A program made the translations under genes and the position numbers. From Theobroma cacao (Eukaryota > Streptophyta > Magnoliopsida > Malvales > Malvaceae): DNA of 64,000 nucleotides. The notes beneath the pieces were generated by a model. That model saw only the letters and a list, made by a program, of their open reading frames with translations, was not told the DNA's origin and did no database searches. This document shows, one piece after another, positions 1-12,500 of the stretch. The DNA is taken from NCBI RefSeq assembly GCF_000208745.1, contig NC_030852.1, forward strand, positions 14,763,956-14,827,955, in the 5' to 3' direction. Position 1 is the stretch's first letter; each line of letters begins with the position of its first letter.

Positions 1-25
1 TTATCACACAATATAACTATCATAC

Positions 26-68
<43 letters not shown>

Positions 69-1286
69 CCACATAATATAGGAGCACAAGGATTCATCAT
101 ATTACACATTCACAACATACAACATTTCATCAAGGGCTTGTTCCCATGCAATTTTAAACAAAAACCAATAAAATCTTTCAAGTGGTTCAATCAAGCACAT
201 AATCATTTATTCCAAAACATTTTTAATGCAAGTTCACTCACATGTCTTTGTTAATGCTTGTGGATCGACTCCAACTTTGACTAATGCTTCGTTTGGAGGT
301 GTGAGGCCTCATTGGAACTTATCGCACACAATAGCATCACAATCAATTCAATTCACATAACTATAAATTCTAAAGGCTATCTCCTAAATCATGTTCTACT
401 AGTTATTCCTAACTAGCTTCCAATTACCATTAAGTGGCTATTTATTTTCACTATTTTAGTCACACTAAAGATGAATAAACAACCTCAACTACGAAACACT
501 CACAAATCTAGCCACTAGCCATTCTCAACAACTTAAAAATCAACTCAATTTCATTACTCATGTTGGTAGATTTGTAATTGAATTCCTTCTCAAAATTTCT
601 CAAGCTATTATGAAAAGTCTCTCCTTCTCTCTCTAAAAGACCTAGCTAGTGAGAGAGGTATTAAGGTATGACTTTTAAGGGTTTTAAGGTGAAAGAGTAA
701 AAGAGAACAAAGGACTTTGTGAAAAGGTGCACAAAAGCATGAAAATTGGGGTTTAACTTGATAAAGTCATAGAGGTTTTTAAGGAGGCTTCCATGGAAGA
801 TAAAGAACGTGAAATGGAGATAAGAGATGGGAAGAAAAAGAAAAAGCTATTGGAAGTTTGAAGAAGCTACTGGAAATTTTTCATATTTATCCTATAGTTG
901 ACTAAAATTCCTTTTATTTACAAAAATGCCATTCAATAGTTGACTTTGCCTTCTTCTTCCACTTGGTTCAAACTTTTTACTCTTTTGACACTAAGAAATG
1001 GTCCATAATAGATTAAAGGTACTCGGGTTCATGAAAACTTAAAATTTTAGACTTGAGACCCAAAATGACCATTTTGCCCCTACCGTGAAAGTCATCATTT
1101 TTTCAATTTTCTTCGTTTATTTCATTATTATATACATCATTCATTTATTCCTTAGGCCTACTTAGGCCTTAATAATATTAGAAAACCCACTTCTAGGAGC
1201 TTACTAAGGGAAATGATGAAATTACACCTAGTCAGTGTTATCGCGTCTACTTCTAGTTACGTGTCTATAGAGGTCGAGGTTTCACA
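1..1286 (-). repeat. Gypsy-type LTR, cut by left window edge
   Basis: Read on the minus strand, this LTR begins at 1286 with TGTGAAACCTCGAC. It follows the same order of short blocks as the plus-strand LTRs at 3385 and 50311: a two-part start, a block of about 60 bp, then text related to 'ctctctctagct' near 600-650. It also holds an (AT)n tract at 31-62, matching the AT tracts at 4786 and 51490 in the sister LTRs. The left end lies outside the window, so solo LTR and full element cannot be separated. The adjoining 5 bp, GAGTA (1287-1291), would be the target duplication. Confidence 0.6.
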
Positions 1287-2579
1287 GAGTAATCGAGTAA
1301 TGTTTGAATAAAATCATTTAAAAGGGCTTGTCCACCTCTGTTGAAAACTAATACATAATAGAATATTTACATGCATGATAGATTTACAAACTATTTGAAA
1401 ATCATTTGTCACTCACAACATAAATCATCATTAATTCAAATCATGTAAACATACTTTTGAAGAATTGGTTGAAAACCTTGAAACTCAAATCCTTTGAAAA
1501 GCCATTCCTCGAAACATTAATTCATCATGCATAATCAATCATTTCAATAAAAACATGCTCAATTTACATATTAAAATACTTAAAATGGTGTATCCATTCA
1601 CCAAATTGGAGACTCAACCTCTAACTCCAATCACAACACTTCTCAAATGATTTCCTCAGAGTTTTCAACCATTCTTAACATTCAACAATCACCACAATCA
1701 ACTACTTAGACTTATAATCTCGTAATACCTATTCCAAGTACTTTCGAAACTAATTAGATTCAACTAAAACTAACTTTCTAGCTTAAATCCACTATTACAT
1801 TAACTAAATAATGCTTAGAAAACATATAAATCCTTCATCTTTACGTTAGGTGAGCTTTGATGCTAAGGAAAATCACAAGGCCTTGAGCTTTAGCAACCAA
1901 CAAAAATTTTGGGCATAAAGACAACATTTTCAGCTTTGGAAAATCAAGATTTAAAGATTTCAAAGTAGAAAAATGTCATTTTGTTCACAAAAACCCAAAA
2001 CCAAGCGTAAAATCATAAAAAATGGTGATTTCTCTTGAAAATGGGTTAAAGAGAGTTTAAGGTTTAAAAATACCTTACAAAAATGATTGAGGCTATAAAC
2101 CCTCGAAAAATGTGACAAATTTATAGTTTGAGGTGTAAAAATACATTTTTACCCTTTTATTTTTCTAAAAACAACGTCATCTATTGATAAATAGGGGCTA
2201 TCTATTGATAGATGTGCCTCAAGGTCCTTTTGAAAAACTCTCGGGTTACTATTTATTGATAAATGTCTCTTATCTATTGATAGATAAACCTGTCCATTGA
2301 TAAATGATAAACATCTATCGATAGATGTTCTTCTATTTCCTTAGAAACTTTTCTGGGATTATATCTACCAATAGATGAAGAACATCTATCGACAGATAAA
2401 CTTCAGTAAGCAAAAACAAACTCAAAATTTTGTCCATTTAGACTCTTTTTTACATCAAACCTTGTAAATCATCTTTATACATCAAAACATGAATTTTCCA
2501 AACTTAATTTAAATGTTCAAAACATGAAATATGTGTGCTCACTTAAGGATTTCTTAACTTAGCATCATACATCAAGGTG
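1287..2579 (-). repeat. degenerate LTR fragment, inverted relative to 2580-8616
   Basis: The reverse complement of about 1290-1620 resembles the plus strand at about 6150-6370: both contain a 'ggtgarTggatacacc' block followed by about 200 bp of related text. A TATA-like stretch lies near 2100 on the minus strand, with a palindromic word cluster upstream of it. No intact terminus was recognised at the right side, so the boundary at 2579 is approximate. No coding capacity is seen. Confidence 0.35.
2170..2397. repeat. cluster of ATCTATCGATAGAT-like palindromes
   Basis: About eight variants of the word ATCTATTGATAGAT or CTATCGATAG occur in 230 bp, spaced 15-40 bp apart. The best copy, ACATCTATCGATAGATGT at 2311-2328, is a perfect 18-bp palindrome. 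The text between copies is not repeated, so this is an array of words and not a normal tandem repeat. Confidence 0.8.
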
Positions 2580-2610
2580 GGATTTCATAGTTTAGCTATT
2601 AGAAGTTGCT

Positions 2611-2930
2611 AGGATCGACCCGTAAGCAAGGGATGGTCGATCCTAACATGATTAGCTCTTAAACAAGCTTCTAGAATGGCCTAGGATTGACCACCATGAA
2701 GGAGAGGGATGATCCCAATAAGAGAAAACACTTAGAAATATTTTGGGAAGCTTTAAGATCGACCCCCCTAATAGAAAAGGGTCAATCTCTACATGTTGGA
2801 ATATTAAAACAAGCTATTGGAAATAACAAGGATTGACCTCGTAAGATCAAAGGGTCGATCCTAACCACCCTTGGTAGAAAAAATAAGCCTAAGGATAGAC
2901 CCCTAAGGTTTAAAAGGTTAATCCCTAGGC
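2611..2930. repeat. cluster of GGATCGACC / GGTCGATCC inverted words
   Basis: Exact 10-bp inverted arms occur at AGGATCGACC (2611-2620) and GGTCGATCCT (2655-2664). At least six more degraded copies such as GATTGACC, GATCGACC and GGTCGATCC follow up to about 2930. They alternate in orientation, so each pair could form a hairpin of about 50 bp. Confidence 0.75.
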
Positions 2931-3773
2931 TTCAGCTTGGAAAAAAATATTACTCCCTAACTCAAACCATTTTCTTATTTTTCATTTTTTCAGCCTCCTT
3001 GTAACCTCCAACAACCTCTCTTAACCCTCCAACACCCCATTTGCCAAGAATCAAACCTTCCAAACTCGAATCTAAGGCAAGATTCAACATTCTTGAGTTT
3101 GAATCTCATGGTATTTTTCTAATTATGTAATTCCACGACTTTTAGCAAGTTAAATCCTTTATCGAGTTGAGGATTTTGGGGATTTTGCTCTTCAAAATGG
3201 TTGTTGAGATAAGAATGTTAAGGTTTTATTATTAATGATTTAGGTTTGAAAGTATTGTGGATTATTGACTTGAAACAAGAAATACGAGTTTACTCAACTA
3301 GTTTCAAATTAAGTAAGTTGCTGGAAAATTAGGAAATTTACAATACAAATTATTGCGGGAAATTGTATTGAGCTCAGGTATTGTTGTGATACCCCAACTT
3401 CTATAGGCTTGTAACTAAGTATAGATGTAATAATATGGGCTAAGGGTAGTTTTGTCATTTTCTCTAATAAGCTTCCAGAATAAAGTTTTATGATATTTTA
3501 AGGCCTAAATAGGCATAGGACAGTATAAATGATGTGTGCTGATGAAAACACGAAGAAAACTAGAAGTTTCAACAATTTTCATAACAGGGGCAAAATGGTC
3601 ATTTTTCACCTCGAGTTAAAATTTTAAGTTTTTATGAACCCGAGCATGTTTAGACCATTTTGGATATTGTCCCAGTGTTAAAAGAGCAAAAAGATTACAT
3701 AAAAGATTAGAGGAGAGTAAGTTAATTGGTGGAGGGGCATTTTCGTAATTTTAAAGGAAAGGATAAGATTGCC

Positions 3774-3780
3774 TATAAAT
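3774..3780 (+). promoter_or_regulatory. TATA box of the solo LTR
   Basis: TATAAAT lies 390 bp into the LTR and is followed by a CT-rich leader. The sister LTR at 50311 has TATAAATATA at the corresponding place (50700), also followed by a 'CCAGCAGCTTCTT' leader, which supports function. Confidence 0.6.
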
Positions 3781-4494
3781 ACCTTGAATTTCCAGCAGCT
3801 TCTTGAATTTTCCAGCAACCGGTCTTCTTCTTCCCTTCTCCTCTCTCACGTTTCTTCAAACTCCATGGAAGCTTGACTTTCAAACTTCCACAACTTTCTC
3901 TCTCTAGCTCCAATTTTCATGCTTTTGGTGCACCTTTCCATAAACCCTTGTGCTATTTCATCTTCTCACTTCAAAAACCTTGAAATATCTTGTTTTCATA
4001 CTTTCTCTCACTAGTTGGGCATTTTACAGAGAGAAAAAGAGAATCATTCCATTGATTTAAAAGCTATTGGAAGAGAATCCAACTACAAAGGAACCCTAGC
4101 GTGAGTGATGCACCAAGTTTGATTTTAACTGCAGAAAATGGCTAGTAATTGTGATTTATGAGCTGTTTTATTGTTGAGTATGTTCATTACTTTTTAGTGA
4201 TTAAGATAGTGAACATAGTTAGCCATTTAAAGTGGCAATTGAAAACTAGCTAAAAGATAGCTTTTAGAGTTCATAGTGTGTAAATCAATCTATTATTTAT
4301 GTTAATGTGATCCTAGGTTTTTAAGGAAGCACCATCATTCCAATGGGATCATTAGGGGAATTTGAGTCAACTAAAGGTTCTACAATCAATTTGTGAGTGG
4401 ACTATCTTCAAAACTGATTTTGGGAATATGATGGATTTGACAAAGTGTTTGAATGATTTTATACAATTTTTCATGAAAATGAATGCCTTGGGAA

Positions 4495-4528
4495 NNNNNN
4501 NNNNNNNNNNNNNNNNNNNNNNNNNNNN
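4495..4528. other. assembly gap (34 N)
   Basis: A run of 34 N inside the solo LTR. The sister LTRs have about 30-60 bp of unique text here. Confidence 0.99.
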
Positions 4529-4611
4529 ATGTGGTTATTATGGATTTCTATGTGGCTGCATTATGTTGATATACATATATGCTTGAATATAATGTTGTGT
4601 AATTATGTTGA

Positions 4612-4740
4612 CTCGGCTATGTGCGAGTAGGGAGTGCGCATAAGTCGAGGATGACCTGGTTATGTGCGAGTAGGGAGTGCGCATAACCCGATGATGACCC
4701 CGCCATGTGCGAGTGGGGAGTGCACATGAGCTGGCGATGA
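4612..4740 (+). repeat. three-copy minisatellite, ~43-45 bp unit
   Basis: Three units share the core TATGTGCGAGTAGGGAGTGC followed by a 'gataAcc' spacer. The same core makes seven 42-bp units at 62041-62329 in another LTR, so the array is ancestral and changes in copy number. Confidence 0.85.
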
Positions 4741-4780
4741 TGATGATGGGATGGTGTGATGATGATGATGGGTATATATG

Positions 4781-4819
<39 letters not shown>

Positions 4820-4984
4820 GTGTAAATATGTGTGTTATAGAAAATTGATGGATAATGGGTTATGGTTGTAATGCATGTGAAACTTGACATATTAAACCTT
4901 GAGAAATTCTTATGTGTTTTCATGTTGGTTTGGACCTTTTGGTAGAGTGGTTTTTCCTTTAGGAGAAAGGTAAATTTTGCATTG

Positions 4985-5480
4985 ATGCCCTGTATTTCGC
5001 TATACCGAGAATGATTCTCGTTGCAACGAGAAACTCTCGGATTTGGAGGGGTACACTGGCGGAAAACTCGCTGTAGTGAGGATGCATTTTTGCTGCAGCA
5101 AGAATGACACTGTAGCTTCTCGCTGCAGCGAAATGCATTCTCGTTGCAGCGAGAAACATTCTGTTTTTGGGTAAAAATTTTGCTGCAGCGAGATTGAATC
5201 TTGCTACAGCGAAAAACTTTTTGTTTTGGTCTCTTATCTTGTCCAATTGCTGCCCTATCTTTCACTTCTTTGCTACCATATGGGAGCATGGACTTCCCAC
5301 ATTAAGGATTAAAAGAGTTAAGTTTAAAATTAGGAGGTTTAGTGAGAAACCCTCGGCCAGTTGAGAAACCCTCGTTCGGTTAATAACTAAATTCCAACGT
5401 CGTTGCAACGAAAATTCATTCTCGATGCAGCTATGCTGCAGCGAGAATGCCTTTCCACTACAGCGAAGATTCGTTGTTGT
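4985..5480. repeat. cluster of CTCGCTGCAGCGAG-like palindromes
   Basis: About twelve copies of TTCTCGYTGCAGCGAGAA-type words and half-words occur in 500 bp. They are separated by unrelated text and present in both arm orders. A perfect 18-bp version lies in a different LTR at 62541-62558. Confidence 0.85.
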
Positions 5481-6494
5481 ATTTGACTTGCTTGTGCAAT
5501 ATTGAAGCTTTCATTCTCCAAATGATTCGCTATGTATGAGTTCATGATTTTCAAATGATTAATCACTTAAGGGCTCGATAAGGGGTTTAATTAGGAATGA
5601 ACCAAATTGCATTGTTTTGAATCTAGTGCATCATGATTTTAAATTTTCCTTTGTTGTTGCTTGTTCCCTTCCTTGTTCACTCACTGGGTTTATACTCACC
5701 ATTTCAAATTCATGTTTTCAGATCACGAGGCAGCCAGTAACTAGGACGAGGTATCCTTGTAGACCTGTGTCCATCTTTTGGTAGGTGTCTCGGCATTCAG
5801 TAGCTGTACATTCATCCGAGTCCCTCCACTAGAAGTCAAGTCTTCTTTTTGAGATGTATAGGCGAACCTAATGTTCATTATTGGAATACATGTTGTAGAC
5901 AATGTATGTATATAATAAATGAGAAATGCCAATACGAGTTGGCAATGTCTATTACTATTTTGATTTTAAGTTTTGAAAAATGACTTAGCAGTTTATGATG
6001 GAATGATGAACACATCGGACTATTAGGCTTGCTTGGGCTTAGTGGACTACGTCCATTGGGCCCATGCACCGGTCATGGCCCAAAATTTGGGTCGTGATAA
6101 TTGTAGAGCGAGCAAGGTTTGATAAAAGAAGGCTTAAAAGGATGCTTTTGTCAAGGTGAGTGGATACACCATTTTCAAAACTATTTTAGTATGTAAAGTT
6201 GGAAGCCTGGTTTGATAGTTTGTTAGATGAAAATGAATTATTATCATTGTTTATGAATGAAATTATGTGTGTGGTTGAACTCATGTTTGCAATGAGTTTT
6301 CTAAATTATTATATATATGTAAATACCCTACTATGTATTTGTTTTCAATAAAAGGAGATAAGTCCTTTCAATCATTTTGAACCAAAACCACCACCACTTC
6401 ATGGAAATGTGACTGAAAAGCACAAAGTATGCTAAATGGCAATTTGTATGTGACAAGATTTTCACATAATTGAATGAGTTATGAATAAGTACTT

Positions 6495-6760
6495 AATGTA
6501 TGCCTTATTTTAATGTATGTGATGTTGATTCCACATACCAAGTGTATGAGAATAAGCAATGATGTAACATATGTTGTAATGTATGTGATGTTGATTCCAT
6601 ATACCACATGAATAAGAATAAACACTTGATGTAAGACATGTTGTAAGGTATGTGATGTAGCTTACACAGACCAATGAGACAATATTGAGTACATGTTAAA
6701 TGCTATGATGCCAAGTATGTGATGTAGTTTCCATATACCACATGTTATGAGTATGAGGAC
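6495..6760 (+). repeat. imperfect ~68-bp tandem repeat
   Basis: About four degraded units share GTATGTGATGTTGATTCC followed by ATACCA and a 'gaataag' stretch. It sits where related LTRs carry their minisatellites, although the unit is different. Confidence 0.7.
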
Positions 6761-7434
6761 AAGAATATGATGCCAATTATAAATGAAATGGTTAATGAAA
6801 GGTTATGAATTGTGTAATGAATATGTTATGATATAAGGTGAGAAATGATTGATTATTAACCCAAGGGTAATGGGGGTTTACTATTACCATTGTGATGGAG
6901 TGAGGCGATGATTCCACTTTAGAGTGAGGTGGTGATTCCACTCCCATGGTACACCATGTATGTCCAAGAACGATAGGGGTTTCAACCATCGCTACAAGTT
7001 GTCCAAGGATGATGGGGGCTTAACCATTGTCAACTTATTATGCCTTTCAATATATTATAACTAAGAAATGATATACGTAGTTGATTTAAAGAAAATATAG
7101 CTTAGAGATGAGGTTTTTTAGCTGAGATAATTTACGAGTTTAGTCAAAAGAAGTCAAGTTGATGAATGAAAATTGAGATTTGATTTGCCTGAATTCTTGG
7201 GTTCATGTGTATAGGGTATCAAGCCATTAAGATTAAGTCTCGACACTATGTTTTGATATGATGAATGTATATATTAACCTTTTTTAGATGTGATTCAAGA
7301 AGTTTTACATTTGAATTGGTTTCTAAAAGATTGAATGATGTCAATGTGCATGAAAAGATTTTTCAAGGTTTGTTTGGATTCTCTACTCAGTGATTAAAAG
7401 TTTTCAATTTGCTTCATAGGATTTATAAAATCAT

Positions 7435-8054
7435 GGGTAAAACATTCTATTACCCCTAATTTTTAATCATAATTACACACGGATTCACTAGTTTGCAAAA
7501 TGAACACTCCACCACAAACAGCTAAATTAATGGTGTTGATATTTAAATTGAAATGTCTAAAATGTCCTTATCTTTTTTTTTTTAGGTCGACAGGCAACCG
7601 GATTTGGCTCAGATCTGATCGAATTTCTCAAGGAGCACTAGATCGGTGCTCCACAAGGAGCACTGGATCTATGCTCCCTGTGGAGCACACATCTATGCTC
7701 CATAGGGAACAAGCTAACAGTGTTCCCAAGGGAGCACCACAATGGGTGCTCTGGGAGAGGGAGATCTAGCTCTAGTCAGATCTGGCAAGATAGGGATAGT
7801 TATTTTTAGAAGAAAAAAATTAAAAATAAACAAATATAGTTTATGTAGTGTGGTAATTTTTAAAATTGATGAAGGGTAAAATTATCTTTTCAATATTGCA
7901 ACATCATCAAACTAATGAAAATATTAATGGTGGACTAACGGTTGTACTTATGTGTCTAATGAGAAATATTCTTTTGGGGCAGACTGTCCATTTTGAAAAC
8001 TAATAGACCCATATGGAATTATTACTAAAAGTTAAGGGTGAAGGTATTTTACCC
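7435..8054. mobile_element. Mutator-like MITE, 620 bp, 9-bp duplication
   Basis: Both ends begin GGGTAAAA when read inward. About 90 bp of each end align as imperfect terminal inverted repeats (7435-~7525 and ~7960-8054): blocks such as TAATTTTTAATCATAATT and TAACTTTTAGTAATAATT pair up, then CTAGTTTGCAAAATG with TTAGTTTTCAAAATG. The flanks are TAAAATCAT (7426-7434) and TAAAATTAT (8055-8063), matching at 8 of 9 positions. Long inverted repeats with a 9-bp duplication are typical of Mutator-like elements. There is no transposase, so it is non-autonomous. The middle is more GC-rich than the flanks and carries its own inverted words. Confidence 0.75.
7618..7760. repeat. GGAGCAC / GTGCTCC word cluster inside the MITE
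   Basis: About eight copies of GGAGCAC or its complement GTGCTCC/ATGCTCC occur in 140 bp, alternating in orientation. GATCT words flank the cluster on both sides. An 89-codon plus-strand reading frame crosses it but has no recognisable protein content. Confidence 0.75.
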
Positions 8055-8616
8055 TAAAATTATTTAAAGGCATGATCATACTTATTTACAAAGTCAATTA
8101 AATGTGTATTTGGAATGGCATACATGCATGGTTAACTAAATGTTTTATTGGTGCAAAAGCTATAACCTCTTAACTTGTCCCCTTCCCATATCCACTCATG
8201 AAATCTTTGTGACTCACATGTAAATTTTTCCTATTTTTGTTGCACATCAGTGATAGCTGTCAAGCCACCCGTGTCATAGAGACATGGTTCGTTCTTCCTT
8301 TGATAGGTGACATAGCAGCCTTCTTAAAGTCCAAGGAATCAAGTTATGTTTCGCTTGACAAGTCAGCCTTTATATTTCTGCATTATAAATACTTGTTTAT
8401 ACTAAATGTTAAGCCATTGAATGGCAAGCTACTTTTATGAATTTATGTGAATGTTATAGATGATGGCCTGAGCACCCACATGAGCACTTAAGGTTCATTT
8501 ACAGAATTTTCATGAAATGTACAAGATACAAATATTGTGAAAGAAAAGCGTATACACAACTTATGTTGAAAAGTTCCATAATGGTGTATTTATGCCTTTG
8601 TAATGTTGAAAAGTTC

Positions 8617-9413
8617 ATCATCAAGTCACACATTATCATTGAATAAAATTTAAACATTAAGAACCAAACCAAGAAAATAAGAGAATAAAAGAAAATATTG
8701 AAAAACTCAAGAATTGTATTCTTGATCTCCAAATCTCCTTGAATCCTGCAAATTCTTCTTAGCTTCAATGACTCTGTGGCTTGACTCTTAGATGTTAATC
8801 TAGTGTTTCTTCCTTCTCCTTTTCAAGTCCTCCGAGAGGTTGTTTTTATAGGCTTTGAAGTTAGGCCAAGTTGGGTAAAGAAAGAAGTCAATTTCAGCTA
8901 GGATTTCCTCATCAGACTATGTAAGTCGCAGCTTTGCCCAATCAATTAACAGAAATCGTAATTGCTCTAGGACTGCTGCAGTGTGTCAACTTCAACAAGA
9001 TTTTTGACAATCCTAAAAGAAGACCTGGGTGAAGTAGTAAACACAAAAGTTGTAGTTTTTTCCCTCATCTTTCCAATGGCCTAAGAATCACTTCATTTGA
9101 ATCTCTGTAGAGAAATTTATGGCCAAAATACCAAAACATGTACATTAGAAGTCTGCACCTTAAAATTGCTCTCCTTCTTTTACTAAAATTCTTATTTTAA
9201 ACACCTACAAAAGCACAAATAAATCAATAACAACCAATCTTATCCTCATTAATACCAAATTAAGCATAACATTGACCATGATTAGATTGACTCACCTAAA
9301 ATAACTAATTTAAAATAATTAAATAAAACTTACTAATTTCTATGCATTACTACAAAAACCAAGCCAAATTATTATCAAAATTAAGTTCAAATAACTTTAT
9401 ATCATAGAGTTAT
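8617..9413 (-). repeat. truncated 3' LTR of the Athila-like element
   Basis: This matches 30637-31433 of the 5' LTR almost base for base over long stretches, for example the block around 'cacacattatcattgaataa'. It ends at GAGTTATCA, the complement of the LTR start TGATAACTC. About 770 bp of the other side are missing, and the break at 8617 joins unrelated LTR sequence. Confidence 0.85.
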
Positions 9414-9427
9414 CATACCCTCAGACT
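9414..9427 (-). other. polypurine tract next to 3' LTR
   Basis: The minus strand reads TAAGTCTGAGGGTA immediately before the LTR start TGATAACTC. The second Athila-like copy has TAAGCTTGGGAGTG at the same place (46439-46452). Confidence 0.6.
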
Positions 9428-9541
9428 TAAGATTTTGCTAGTCCACAAGCAAAACATAAAAAAGAACCTAACTTACGAAAATCAAATTCAGCTAATGAAA
9501 ACTAAAAAAAATATAGTTACTACTACTACTACTGCCACTAC

Positions 9542-12500
9542 TGTCACGACTCGGAACTCCCATCGAGTCCGTGACAACCGCCGCGACATCCCGATAGACA
9601 TTCATTACCCGGAATGTCAATCAAAACCTCACAAGGCTTAACATCAGTTTTTCTCACTTCCCTTGTGAGTATTAGTCACTAAAATTATGTTTTGAGAGAT
9701 TATAAACTATTTCTAAATCAAAACAATAGAAAAATAATTTTTTTTCTCACATGGGCATTTTGGTCATTTTTCCTCAAAAATCTCGAAATTCGCTAAAAAT
9801 GTAGTATGCGAGTAAAAAACACATAATTCATAATCAAAAATAAGTTTAAACATCTAAAACCTTCATTTAAAATGAAATTATGATTATTTGGATATAATAA
9901 AAAAATAAAAGAAATATTTAATAAAATATTCTATTTTCTTATAAAATAATATTTTTAGAGTTATACATAAATAATTTTTTTGTAGCAGCGTAAAAGCAAA
10001 ATAAATTCATACATACTGTAATACAGTAAGCCAGAGTATTCAATTTAATTTACAATAACCAGTAGGCCCCCGAATAACTAAAAGTAATGAAAACTGTGAA
10101 CCTACAGTTTGGAGGATGCAAATCCAATGGCAACCTCGATGAAATCAGCTATCTACAGTCTATTCTGAGCTTGAAATGGGTGGAAATGAGGGTGCTGAGA
10201 TTATATAATCCCAGTGAGTAAACAAATACCATCTAAAATATCTAAGACCGAGTAAATGGAGACAGATAAAATAGTTTAACATACTGTAATTCATCACCTT
10301 TCAACTTGTTTCAACCAAACAAAATCAATTCATATAAATCGAGTAATCAACATGGCTTATGAGTATCTTAAAACTTTGGCTAGTGCAAAAATCATTCTCA
10401 TACCCAGTTATCAAGGATACCTTGATCGAGGGCTATCCCAACCGAGTCTGCCAAGGCTGTTAAAAAGTTATGTACGCATATATCATATTTTTATTTTGAA
10501 AACATAGCCGTTCCTTGGTGTTGGTTGAGTTCACCCTCACGTGGTGGTTTTACGTGAAGTGAAACTCTAAAGTTATACCTCGAGAGTTACCCTACTCGCC
10601 TCTCCAACCGAGGTAAAATATAACAGGATTTCGTGCCCCTCTAATAGGCTGGTCTACAAAAAATTCACCCATTGCAACAAGCTAAACCCACCATACAATA
10701 AAATTTGCAATAGCATGACATGGCAATTATTTTATTTTATTTTACAGACTTTCAAGGCAAATCAACAATTTATACATTTTGAACACATTTATCAAATCAA
10801 CCATTCATGCCAATATTGCCATAAGCCAATCAATTAGAATCATGAATTTACAACACACAAAAACAGTCTCCAATTACTCTATTTTCAAACGATCATTCAA
10901 TTTTAAAACAATTTTATGAAATCATTTCATTAAATCACATTTTGTTTATAAAATCGAAAAACAAATCATTTAATTCATTTTTCATAAAATTCACAAAATC
11001 GAACAAAACATACTTTAGATAATTAAGATAATGATAAGGTTACTCACTATTGCGAGAGTCAAATTCCAAGTACTCCGATTCTTGATCCTCAAGTACTATC
11101 TCTTTACTTTTGTCAGAATGCTCACCACCTAGACATAATGCACAATAAGCCATTTACTATATTGTGCTAAATTGTTATAAAACCAATTCAAGCTTTATAC
11201 TAATGTATGAAATGGGATGCAAATTGTTTGGATTATTGTCTAAACACGGTGTTCTACACAAATTCAATTGTGTACCTAAATTAAACGGCCTTGGCCTAAT
11301 TTGATCTATCACTCGATTAATTGGCCAATACGTCCAATTCAACTCCAAATAATTTCATTTTTCTCCCAATACTCCAAATCATCAAACACAAATTAAATAA
11401 CTTGAAATATGGCAAAATCATCCTCATATTTTCACTTGGAAAATTCGGCCATGGTGGGTGCATCAACACTATAATTTTCCTACTTGATTCTCACACCATA
11501 AATCACTAATTCCTAACAAAATCTGTCACAACCCGAAACTCCCATCAAGCCCGTGACAACAGTCGCGACGTCCCGATAGACATTCATTACCCGTAATGTC
11601 AATCGAAACCTCGCAAGGCTTAACATCAGTTTTTCTTGCTTCCCCTGTGGTATTAGACACTAAAATTATGTTTTGAGAGATTATAAACTATTTCCAAATC
11701 ATAACAATAGAAAAACAATTTTTTTCTCACAAGGGCATTTTGGTTATTTTTCTTCAAAAATCTCGAAATCCGTTAAAAATGTAGTATGCGAGTACAAAAC
11801 ACATAATTCATAATCAAAAATAAGTTTAAACATCTAAAACCTTCATTTAAAATGAAATTATGATTATTAGAATAAAATAAAAATATTGAATAAAATATTC
11901 AATTTTCTCATAAAATAATATTTTTAGAACACTACATAAATAATTTTTACAGCGTAAAAGTAAAATAAATTCATATATATTGTAATACAGTAAGCCAGAG
12001 TATTTAATTTAATTTATAGTAACAAGTGGGCCCACGAACGACCAAAAGTATTAAAAGCAATAAACCTACAGTTTTGGAAGATGCAAGTCCAATTGTAGCC
12101 CTCAACAAAGTGAGTTATCTACCGACTATCCTGAGCCTGAAAGGGGTGGAAAGGAGGGTGGTGAGATTATATAATCCCAATGAGTAAACAAATACCATCT
12201 AAAATATCTAAAGCTGAGTAAATGGAGACAGATAAAATAATTTAATATACTGTAATTCATTACCTTTCAAACTCATTTCAACCAAATAAAATCAATTCAT
12301 ATAAATCAAGTAATCAACAAGGCTTATGATTTCCTGAAAAGTTTGGCTCTTGCCAAAATCATTCTCATACCCAGTTATCAAGGATGCCTTGATCGAGGGC
12401 TATCCCAACTGAGTCCGCCAAGGCTGTTAAAAAGTTATGTACGTATAAATCATGTTTTTATTATGAAAACATAGTTGTTCCTTGGCATTGGCTGAGTTCA

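Larger units (their letters stand above)
3385..6099 (+). mobile_element. solo Gypsy-type LTR, 2715 bp, duplication ATTGT
   Basis: It starts TGTGATACCCC and ends GGGTCGTGATA (terminal CA decayed to TA). It is flanked by ATTGT at 3380-3384 and again at 6100-6104, a perfect 5-bp target duplication. No internal region or second LTR is present, so it is a solo LTR left by recombination. It contains a TATA box (3774), a CT-rich leader, a GTGAGT site (4393), a minisatellite (4612-4740), an AT tract (about 4786-4818), a palindromic word cluster (4985-5480) and a TTTTCAG site (5715-5721). A 34-bp N gap lies at 4495-4528. Confidence 0.88.
2580..8616 (+). mobile_element. old Gypsy LTR remnant, plus strand, with two nested insertions
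   Basis: Removing the solo LTR (3385-6099) and the MITE (7435-8054) leaves about 2.7 kb, the length of the related LTRs. Landmarks in the family order are the GTGAGT block at 6156, an imperfect minisatellite at 6495-6760, and a 3' portion at about 8160-8330. That portion parallels the stretch around 5660-5800 of the neighbouring LTR (a run ending in TTCACTCAC/CCACTCATG, then a TTTCAG or CACATCAG site). The 3' side is cut by the truncated Athila LTR at 8617. The left boundary is approximate. Confidence 0.4.

Noticed and set aside
4660..5289. 209-codon minus-strand frame
   Set aside because: It is composed of translated CTGCAG words, an AT tract (Tyr-Ile run) and minisatellite text; it is not a gene.
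8617..9413. A separate solo Athila-like LTR
   Set aside because: The polypurine tract and interior that follow it continue, after the ACTAC insertion, into the element ending at 31433. It is that element's truncated 3' LTR.
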